A stretch of 64,000 nucleotides of DNA from contig CAVPKH010000003.1 in the NCBI GenBank assembly GCA_963705635.1, forward strand, positions 372,001 through 436,000. The letters are read 5' to 3'. Below, in pieces: positions 58,161 through 64,000 of the stretch. Under the pieces are notes generated by a model that made no database searches, was not told where the DNA came from, and was given only the letters and a program-made list of their open reading frames with translations. The translations under genes were made by a program, and so were the position numbers. Position 1 is the stretch's first letter. Each line of letters opens with the position of its first letter. The stretch comes from VRUE01 sp963705635. Its GTDB lineage: Bacteria; Actinomycetota; Thermoleophilia; Solirubrobacterales; 70-9.

Positions 58161-59077
58161 CAGGCCGGCTGCTTGGCCGGGGCCCGCCAGCCCGCCCGCG
58201 AGGCGGTGTCGGCGACCTCGTCGATGAAGAGTGGCCAGAGGTCCCGGGGGAGGTCATGACCCATGCCCTCGATCATGCGCAGGCGGGCGCTGGGGATGGC
58301 GCCAGCGGTGGCGCGGCCGCCGCTGGGGCGAACCAGCGGGTCGCGGCTTCCGTGGATCACGGTCACCGGCAGCTTCAGCCTGCGCAGCTCCGCAGTGCGA
58401 TCCCCGGAAGCGGAGATCGCGTGCATCTGACGCAGGACGCCCTTGGGATTGTGCGAGCGGTCGTAAATCCTCCCCGCCATCTCCCTGAACGCCGGCTCGT
58501 CCATCGGGAAGGCGGGCGAGCCGATCACCTTGAAGGTCTTGACGATGCGCTCGACGTAGGCATCGCGGCCGCGCGGCGCCTTGGCGAGCAGGGCCGCAAA
58601 CGCCTTCAGCGTCGGCGTCCCAACCCGGCGGCTGCCGGTCGTCGACATGATCGAGACCAGCGAGCGCACTCGCGCGGCATGATTGATCGCCAGCGTCTGG
58701 CCGATCATCCCGCCCATCGAAGCGCCGACCACGTGCGCCGACTCAATGCCCAGGTGGTCCATCAGGCCGATCGTGTCGATCGCCATGTCGGACAACAGGT
58801 AGGCGGCGCTGCCGCGGCGGCCGAGGAAGAGGTCCAGCCGAGCGGGCACGCCAGCCGCTTCCAGCATCGTCGAGTGGCCGATGTCGCGGTTGTCAAACCG
58901 CACCACCCTGAAGCCGCGCTCGGCCAGCAGCTCGCAGAACTCCTCGCGCCAGCCCAGCATCTGCGTCCCCAGCCCCATCACGAGCAGCAGCGGCTCAGCG
59001 TCGGCGTCGCCCACCTCCTGGTAGGCGATCTCGATGCCGTTGCACGGCGCCAGGCGCTCTTCGCTGAGCTCGGCCAT
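58160..59077 (-). CDS. Alpha/beta hydrolase
   Basis: 305 residues of the alpha/beta hydrolase fold. The oxyanion region is LLLVMGLGTQMLGW, the nucleophile elbow GASMGGMIG (Ser), the acid Asp in VTVIHGSRDPLV, and the His in IEGMGHDLP. FDNRDIGHSTML before the cap region is typical of a common actinobacterial esterase/lactonase-like branch. The substrate is unknown. It is divergent from the metallophosphoesterase gene. Confidence 0.9.
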   Translation of the reverse strand: MAELSEERLAPCNGIEIAYQEVGDADAEPLLLVMGLGTQMLGWREEFCELLAERGFRVVRFDNRDIGHSTMLEAAGVPARLDLFLGRRGSAAYLLSDMAIDTIGLMDHLGIESAHVVGASMGGMIGQTLAINHAARVRSLVSIMSTTGSRRVGTPTLKAFAALLAKAPRGRDAYVERIVKTFKVIGSPAFPMDEPAFREMAGRIYDRSHNPKGVLRQMHAISASGDRTAELRRLKLPVTVIHGSRDPLVRPSGGRATAGAIPSARLRMIEGMGHDLPRDLWPLFIDEVADTASRAGWRAPAKQPA

Positions 59078-59198
59078 CCGGCGGAAGTCTAGCCAGGCGC
59101 TTGGCTGAGCAGCCAGGCGAGGCGCGAAGCGCCGCGCATCCAGCCATGGTCAACGCCTTGCAGCGCTGGCTGAGCGAGGCACTAGGTTGGCCTGACTG

Positions 59199-60308
59199 AT
59201 GCGGACCGCGATCGTCTCCGACCTGCACCTCGGCAGCGCCACCGGCGAGGACCTGGCTCGCGACCCGGCGCTGCGCCGGATCCTCTTCGAGGAGATCGCC
59301 GCCGCCGACCGCCTCGTCCTGCTCGGCGACGCGCTCGAGCTGCGCGAACTGCCCCTGGCCGAGGTGTTGGCGAGCGTGCGGCCGTTCTTCGAGGAGCTGG
59401 GAGAGGCGATGGCGGGACGCCGGGTCGTGCTCGTCCCCGGCAACCACGACCACCACCTGGCCGAGCCGCTGCTGGAGGAGGTGGCGCTCGCCGGCGGCCC
59501 GCTCGGCCTCGAGCACCGCGGACTGCCGAGCGGCGAGGCGGCAACGCGGCTGGCGGGCTGGCTCGGCGATGCCGAACTCGGCATCGCTTACCCCGGCGCC
59601 TGGCTGCGCGACGACGTCTACGCTACCCACGGCCACTACATGGACTGCCACCTCTCCCTGCCGCGGATGGAGTGCCTCGCCGCGGCAGTACTGATGCGGA
59701 CCGGGAATCGACCACCCGACCCGGCGACGCCCGGTGACTACGAGCGCGTCCTGCGCCCGATCTACGGCCTTGCCCACGGGCTCGCCGAAGCGGGCCGCGC
59801 GCGCGGCGCCACCCGTCCCTCCGAACGCGCCTGGCGCTCGCTCTCCGGCCGCCGCCGCAACGGCGGCAATGTCCACCGGGCCGTGATCGGCGCCGCCGTC
59901 CCGACCGGGGTCTGGCTGCTCAACCGTGCCCTGCGCGCCGACTTCGACCCCAGCCTCTCGCTCACCTCGATCACCCGCAGCGGGATCAACGGCGCCACCG
60001 AGATGACGCGACGACTGCGGATCGAAGCCGCCCACACGATCACCGGCCACACCCACCGCGGCGGCCCCGAAGAGGGCGAGGCCGAGTGGCAGCTGCCGGG
60101 CGGTGGCCGGCTCCACAACACAGGCAGCTGGATCTTCGCCGATGCCTTCCACCACCCCGGCTCGCCACCGGGGCCCTACTGGCCGGGAACGGTCACCTGG
60201 GTCGAGGGCGAGGGGCCACCGCGCCGGGTGCACCTGCTGCGCGAGCGCCCGCGCGAGGAGCTGGCGGCAACCGTCGCCCGCACCGCTTCGGCAACGCGCG
60301 GCTACTAG
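59199..60308 (+). CDS. Calcineurin-like metallophosphoesterase
   Basis: 369 residues from ATG 59199. The five metal motifs are present in order: VSDLHLGS, LLGDALEL, VPGNHDHH, YATHGHYMD and ITGHTHRGG. A long insertion (about 165-275) containing VHRAVIGAAVPTGVWLLNRAL separates the fourth and fifth motifs and may bind a membrane or substrate. Likely a phosphodiesterase or phosphatase of unknown substrate. A hairpin terminator follows. Confidence 0.92.
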   Translation: MRTAIVSDLHLGSATGEDLARDPALRRILFEEIAAADRLVLLGDALELRELPLAEVLASVRPFFEELGEAMAGRRVVLVPGNHDHHLAEPLLEEVALAGGPLGLEHRGLPSGEAATRLAGWLGDAELGIAYPGAWLRDDVYATHGHYMDCHLSLPRMECLAAAVLMRTGNRPPDPATPGDYERVLRPIYGLAHGLAEAGRARGATRPSERAWRSLSGRRRNGGNVHRAVIGAAVPTGVWLLNRALRADFDPSLSLTSITRSGINGATEMTRRLRIEAAHTITGHTHRGGPEEGEAEWQLPGGGRLHNTGSWIFADAFHHPGSPPGPYWPGTVTWVEGEGPPRRVHLLRERPREELAATVARTASATRGY

Positions 60309-60311
60309 CGC

Positions 60312-60357
60312 CGAGTGGTCACTTTTGCCTGCGATAGCCGGCCTAGGTGACCACTCG
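60312..60357 (+). terminator. Terminator after the metallophosphoesterase gene
   Basis: Arms CGAGTGGTCAC (60312-60322) and its complement 60347-60357 with a 24-nt loop, just past the stop codon. Confidence 0.6.
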
Positions 60358-60443
60358 CGGGGATGACGATCATCGGCGAGAGGTCGATATCAGCCAGCTC
60401 GACCTTGTCGGCGCATGGGTTGATCGGCAGACCTGCCGTCCCG

Positions 60444-60637
60444 CTACACCTCCATGATCGAGGAGATCTTGGTCGCGATGAATGCGCGATCCTTCCCCTC
60501 TACCTCAGGGCAACGAACTTTTCGCCGATCCTGACGGCGTCGTTGACCTTCTCCGTCACCGTCTCAAAGTCTTCGTCGATCTCCCACGGCGCAGCTTCGT
60601 CGCCATTCGGGTGTGGGACGAGGATCCTCGTAGCCAC
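60444..60637 (-). CDS. Small hypothetical protein with an apparent frameshift
   Basis: From GTG 60637 (AAAGG ribosome-binding site) the frame reads VATRILVPHPNGDEAAPWEI, then DEDFETVTEKVNDAVRIGEK, and stops at 60500. Adding one G at AGGTAG (60503-60504) lets it continue as VEGKDRAFIATKISSIMEV, to a stop at 60444, about 64 residues. The end looks like a natural strand-helix fold (DRAFIATKISSIMEV), typical of small actinobacterial proteins. Function unknown. Confidence 0.5.
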
Positions 60638-60773
60638 TGATCTGCCTTTCGCTCGATTTGGTTGGAGCGACTCCAGGGCAGTGGGGCAGTCTCCGCGAGC
60701 AGGCGAGGTATCCGTGAATCAACCACCCGAGCGAACCGCTCGCAGCGTGGCGTGGAGAGTTCCCCAACCCCTC

Positions 60774-61649
60774 CTAGGCCGCGAGCCACTCGGCGATGAT
60801 CCGGCCGATCTCCGGCCCGGCGTCCTCCTGGAGGAAGTGGGAGGCGTTCTCGATCTTGCGCGGCGCCGGGAAGTTGAGCCGCTCGGAGACTCGCTCGCCA
60901 ACTGAGAAGGGCAGGACCACGTCCGAGTCCGCCCAGAGCACCAGCGTCGGCCGCTCATCCTCGCGCAGGGCGTCGGCGACGCGCCTGCCCTCGGCGGCGC
61001 CGGGCGCCTCGGGCTCGGTCGGCAGGATCAGCGGGAAGGCGCGCACCCCCGCCTTCGACTCGGGGCTCGGGTAGGGCGCCTCGTAGGCGGCGACCACCTC
61101 GTCGCCGGGATCCTCCTTGCAGCCGCCGCGGATCAGCATGCCGACCGGCACGTCAGCGTTGTCGCGGACGAACTCGCGGAAGCTGAGCCAAGCGTCGCTC
61201 ATCCGCTGCTGGCCGGTGAACGGCCCGGTCTCCATGATCACGATGCGGGAGAAGCGGTCGGGGTGCTCGACCGCGAGCCGCAGGCCGATCGGGCCGCCCC
61301 AGTCGTGGACGACGGCGGTGGCGTCGCGCAGGTCGAGCTCCTCCAGCAGGGCCGAGATCAGCTCGACGTGGCGGTCGTAGGTGTACCAGCCGACGTCGGT
61401 GGGCTTGTCGGAGCGGCCGAACCCCGCGTAGTCGGGGGCGATACAGCGGTAGCCGGCGTCGCGCACCGGCGGAATCACCTTGCGCCAGAGGAACGACCAG
61501 GTCGGCTCGCCGTGGAAGAAGACGACCGGCTTGCCCTCGCCCTCGTCGAGGTAGGCCAGCCGCAGCCCGTCGATCTCGCGGTAGCTCGACTCGAAGGGGA
61601 AATCGTGCAGCCCCCGCAGGCTCTCCTCCGGCGTGCGAAATACGTCCAT
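60774..61649 (-). CDS. Haloalkane dehalogenase-like alpha/beta hydrolase
   Basis: 291 residues. The haloalkane dehalogenase pattern is complete: FFHGEPTWSFLWRKVIP (oxyanion and halide-site region), DYAGFGRSDKP, the nucleophile Asp116 followed by Trp117 in VVHDWGGPIGLRLA, and catalytic His271 in ENASHFLQEDAG. An Asp rather than Ser at the elbow distinguishes it from esterases and supports hydrolytic dehalogenation of haloalkanes. It stands alone, so the natural substrate is unclear. Confidence 0.9.
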   Translation of the reverse strand: MDVFRTPEESLRGLHDFPFESSYREIDGLRLAYLDEGEGKPVVFFHGEPTWSFLWRKVIPPVRDAGYRCIAPDYAGFGRSDKPTDVGWYTYDRHVELISALLEELDLRDATAVVHDWGGPIGLRLAVEHPDRFSRIVIMETGPFTGQQRMSDAWLSFREFVRDNADVPVGMLIRGGCKEDPGDEVVAAYEAPYPSPESKAGVRAFPLILPTEPEAPGAAEGRRVADALREDERPTLVLWADSDVVLPFSVGERVSERLNFPAPRKIENASHFLQEDAGPEIGRIIAEWLAA

Positions 61650-61827
61650 GGCTGCGCAGCCTACGGCAGGAAGCCCTCGCCGGGGCCGGTCAGGCAGGCT
61701 GGCCAGATGATCAAGATTCCCTGGTCAAAGCGGCAGATATCGCTCTAGAGCAGGAAATCCGGCCGGTTCATGGAATACCCGGCCGAACGTCTTGTCCTAC
61801 CCCAAAGCGTGGAAGAAAGGGTTACGT

Positions 61828-62211
61828 ATGAACGAGGAGAGCACACTCAGCGGTTGGTGGGTGTTCGCCGGCGTCCTGCTGCTCGTCGCCGGTGTACTGA
61901 ACATCATCTACGGGATCGCCGCGATCGGCGACTCGAAGTTCTTCACCGAGAACGCCACCTACATCCTCAGCAGCCTGCACACCTGGGGCTGGATCATCCT
62001 GATCGTCGGCGTGCTCGAGCTCGTCGCCGCCTTCTCGCTCTTCTCGGGAGGTGAGTTCGGCCGCTGGTTCGGCATCTTCATCGCCTCGCTCAACGCGATC
62101 GGCGCGCTGCTGACGATCCCCGGCCGGCCGTTCTGGTCGCTGGCGATCTTCGCCCTCTCGATCATCATCGTCTACAAGCTCGCCGAGGGCCCCGAGGCGA
62201 CCGTCAGCTAG
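61828..62211 (+). CDS. DUF7144-type membrane protein
   Basis: 127 residues from ATG 61828 with a strong GGAAGAAAGGG ribosome-binding site. Four membrane helices: WWVFAGVLLLVAGVLNIIYG, WGWIILIVGVLELVAAFSLF, FGIFIASLNAIGALL and FWSLAIFALSIIIVYKL. Matches the small four-helix proteins common in actinobacteria (DUF7144). Function unknown. Its end overlaps the end of the convergent RDD gene by 8 bases. Confidence 0.8.
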   Translation: MNEESTLSGWWVFAGVLLLVAGVLNIIYGIAAIGDSKFFTENATYILSSLHTWGWIILIVGVLELVAAFSLFSGGEFGRWFGIFIASLNAIGALLTIPGRPFWSLAIFALSIIIVYKLAEGPEATVS

Positions 62212-63286
62212 GCGAGGACCCGGCTACGCGCTGCGGCCGAAGGCCCCGGGATTCCGGGGCCTTCGTCGTTGCGGGGGCGGCGGCGAGGTCGGGACCGACC
62301 GAGTCGAGCTGGGACCAGGGAGCCGGCGTCCGCTCGTTGCCCTCGTAGACGACGTCGACGCGGCTGAGGCGGTCGTCCCAGGCGCGGCGGCGCTGGTCGA
62401 AGAAGATGCCGAGGAAGCCGAGGCCGAAGGGGATCACCGCCAGCGCCATCCCGATCAGGCGCCGGACCGAGCGACCGAAGCGCAGCCCGCGACCCTCGAC
62501 GTTGAGCCTGATGCCGACAAAGCGCATGCCCGGCGTCTGCGCCGCCAGCGACCAGAAGCCAACCAGGTAGAAGGAGCCGAGGGTGAGCCAGGCGGTCGTG
62601 CCGATCGCCAGGGCGAAGCCGGAGACGCCATTGGGGTCGCTGGTGAAGGCCGAGGCGATCAGCGCCGCCACCGCGGCGATGCCGGAGAAGCCGAGGTTGA
62701 CGATCAGCGCGTCGATGCCGAAGGCGAGGCCGCGGGTCGCGGCGCCGGCGCGATCGGTCGGCTCGGAGCGCCGCCGCCGGAAGAAGATCCGCCGCACGAA
62801 CCGCTCGAGGACGGCGTCGAGGCGACGGGTGCCGTTGCCGATCGTGTGGCCAACGTCCTCGAGCATGCCCATGCTCTGGGCGCTGATCGCGGCGCGTATC
62901 TCCGGCGCCTCGGCGATCCGCTCGACCAGGCGCTGGGCCTCGTCGCTGGCCAGCAGTCGCCGCCAGACCTCATCGACGAGCTCACTGTCGAGCGCCTCGA
63001 CCAGGGCGTGCTTGACGGCGTCGCTCTCCAGGGCCGAGTTCATCGCCTCCTCGACGGCGGGCCCCTGCAGCACCCGCGACAGCGCCCGTTCGACCGCCTC
63101 GCTCTCGATCGCGGCGACCATCGCCTCCTCGGCGGCGGTCTCGACCGCGCGATCGATGCCGGCGGCCTTGGTCACGCTGCGGGCGCTGCGGACACCGGCG
63201 CCAAGCAGGCGGACCGAGAGCGGCAGCGGCCTTCCGGAGGGTCCGTCGCCGGGTGGTGTCGACTGCTGATCGGGTCCGTCGACCAT
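62204..63286 (-). CDS. RDD-family membrane protein
   Basis: 360 residues. The N-terminal 150 residues are a soluble helical region with repeated units of the type VETAAEEAMVAAIES, VERALSRVLQGPAVEEAMNS, VKHALVEALDSELVDEVWRR. The RDD domain follows with helices (ALIVNLGFSGIAAVAALIAS, LTLGSFYLVGFWSLA), TPGMRFVGIRL and RAWDDRLSRVDVVYEG. RDD proteins are membrane proteins of mostly unknown transport or folding role. The C-terminal tail is encoded by a terminator hairpin (62237-62264). Confidence 0.88.
   Translation of the reverse strand: MVDGPDQQSTPPGDGPSGRPLPLSVRLLGAGVRSARSVTKAAGIDRAVETAAEEAMVAAIESEAVERALSRVLQGPAVEEAMNSALESDAVKHALVEALDSELVDEVWRRLLASDEAQRLVERIAEAPEIRAAISAQSMGMLEDVGHTIGNGTRRLDAVLERFVRRIFFRRRRSEPTDRAGAATRGLAFGIDALIVNLGFSGIAAVAALIASAFTSDPNGVSGFALAIGTTAWLTLGSFYLVGFWSLAAQTPGMRFVGIRLNVEGRGLRFGRSVRRLIGMALAVIPFGLGFLGIFFDQRRRAWDDRLSRVDVVYEGNERTPAPWSQLDSVGPDLAAAPATTKAPESRGLRPQRVAGSSPS
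62237..62264. terminator. Bidirectional terminator inside the RDD coding tail
   Basis: CGAAGGCCCCGG-ATT-style hairpin: CGAAGGCCCCGG pairs with CCGGGGCCTTCG. It lies 26 bases past the stop of the convergent DUF7144 gene and is in frame in the RDD gene. Confidence 0.75.
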
Positions 63287-63306
63287 CGTGGCGAGTATAG
63301 GTCTGA

Positions 63307-63777
63307 CTAGCGAGCCGCGCGCAAGCGGTCGAGAAAGTCGGCCTGGGCGGGAATGATCTTCCGCCGCGCCTCGTCGAGGCCGAGCCACTCGGCCCGGTCG
63401 ACCTCGGGGAACTCGCGCTCGACCCCTGAGCGCGGCGGCCACTGGAGGCTGAAGCTGTTGCTGCGCAGCGTCGCCGGGTCGAAGTCACCCTCCGCGGCCC
63501 AGCCGTGAACGACCTTGCCGCTCTTCTGGCGCACCGTCCCCAGCTCGATCAGGTCATCGGGCGCGAGGGCAAACGGCGAGCCAAGCTCCTCCTCGAGCTC
63601 CCGCAGCGCGCACTCGCGCGGCTCCTCCCCCTCCTCCAACTCTCCCTTCGGGATCGACCAGGCCCCCTGGTCCTTCTTCGCCCAGAAGGGGCCGCCGGGG
63701 TGGACCAGCAGCACCTCGGCCTCGGTCGCCCCACCGGCGTGGCGGAAGAGCAGGATCCCAGCGCTGGTCGCGACCAC
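63307..63777 (-). CDS. NUDIX hydrolase
   Basis: 156 residues. The Nudix box G-x5-E-x7-REUXEEXGU is at residues 45-67 (GELEEGEEPRECALRELEEE then LG). The N-terminus SAGILLFRHAGGATEAEVLL and the GGPFWAKKDQGAWSIPKGE segment are like bis-nucleoside tetraphosphatase-type Nudix enzymes with an HPGGPFW signature. Likely hydrolyses a nucleoside diphosphate-linked compound. It lies 21 bases upstream of the RDD gene on the same strand. Confidence 0.92.
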   Translation of the reverse strand: MVATSAGILLFRHAGGATEAEVLLVHPGGPFWAKKDQGAWSIPKGELEEGEEPRECALRELEEELGSPFALAPDDLIELGTVRQKSGKVVHGWAAEGDFDPATLRSNSFSLQWPPRSGVEREFPEVDRAEWLGLDEARRKIIPAQADFLDRLRAAR

Positions 63778-63835
63778 GCCGGGGACGGTAGCCGACCAGG
63801 ACGGTCAGCGAACCCGGCGCTTCGCCAACCCCCTG

Positions 63836-64000
63836 CTAAGCCACTCGCCTCAGCTCGGCTCGGCCGATGCCGCTCGCCCCGAGGGCAAGCTGGCTCGCCT
63901 CCACCCCGCTCGCCCAGGCGACCTCGGAGAGCAGGCCGGGCGCGGCGACCATGTCACCGGCCAGGTAGACACCGTCGCCGCGATCGACGGCGGGGCGGTC
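63836..64000 (-). CDS. FAD-dependent oxidoreductase, C-terminal fragment (gene continues beyond window)
   Basis: The last 54 codons are visible, ending at TAG 63836. GDGVYLAGDMVAAPGLLSEV followed by AWASGVEASQLAL is the C-terminal FAD-binding motif of phytoene-desaturase/amine-oxidase-like flavoproteins (GVYLAGD). The N-terminal part and specificity are outside the window. Confidence 0.75.
   Translation of the reverse strand, partial: DRPAVDRGDGVYLAGDMVAAPGLLSEVAWASGVEASQLALGASGIGRAELRRVA

Noticed and set aside
1..64000. CRISPR arrays, rRNA genes, replication origin
   Set aside because: No regularly spaced short direct repeats, rRNA stretches or DnaA-box clusters were seen on reading through.

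Overview
The window is very GC-rich, gene-dense bacterial DNA. It looks like chromosome of an actinobacterium of the class Thermoleophilia (Solirubrobacterales-like). Evidence: an mraZ-to-ftsQ cell-wall cluster with a meso-DAP type MurE (DNPR motif), an actinobacterial Tad locus, and several large secreted proteins of a kind common in Thermoleophilia (35616-36317, 41259-44108, 49974-50747). This placement rests on family recognition, not on a search.

Layout. 1-15222: division and cell-wall (dcw) cluster on the minus strand, reading mraZ-rsmH-ftsL-ftsI-murE-murF-mraY-(GNAT)-murD-ftsW-murG-murC-murB-ftsQ, from one promoter that overlaps MraZ boxes. 15334-17229: membrane protein and secreted trypsin-like protease. 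17265-22653: Tad secretion genes with a two-component pair and a DUF192 gene inside the operon. 22701-26046: frameshifted PfkB kinase and PHP phosphoesterase genes, an orphan gene, two copies of a structured repeat, and a truncated Rho-like protein. 26071-28259: nitroreductase and GlpD. 28336-34897: an operon behind a cobalamin riboswitch. It encodes two secreted DUF4430 proteins, EcfT, a double EcfA, and an ECF S-component fused to a squalene-cyclase-like alpha/alpha-repeat domain. DUF4430 and alpha/alpha-barrel domains resemble the two halves of animal intrinsic factor/transcobalamin, so this looks like a B12 capture and uptake system. 34969-41121: hypothetical and secreted proteins, a NarL/NarX-type pair, a TPR protein, and glnK-amt with a twin-His to Glu change in Amt. 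41259-51296: secreted proteins, regulators and small enzymes.

51328-57948: an island of lower GC (my impression) sits at the 3' end of a tRNA-Glu gene, with a displaced tRNA 3' end at its far edge. Its only cargo is a four-gene operon: DNA methyltransferase, ParB/Srx-fold protein, SNF2 helicase and DUF3883 PD-(D/E)XK-like nuclease. This is a candidate unnamed restriction-like defence system. 58040-64000: tRNA-Leu, two alpha/beta hydrolases (one haloalkane dehalogenase-like), a metallophosphoesterase, a small protein, membrane proteins, a Nudix hydrolase and the end of a flavoprotein gene.

Two themes cross the window. First, long palindromic elements lie between genes or in-frame inside genes; some copies share a core but have different yet still self-complementary arms. 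Second, several genes carry single-base frameshifts, mostly one base missing from a C or G run, which suggests sequencing undercalls as much as gene decay.
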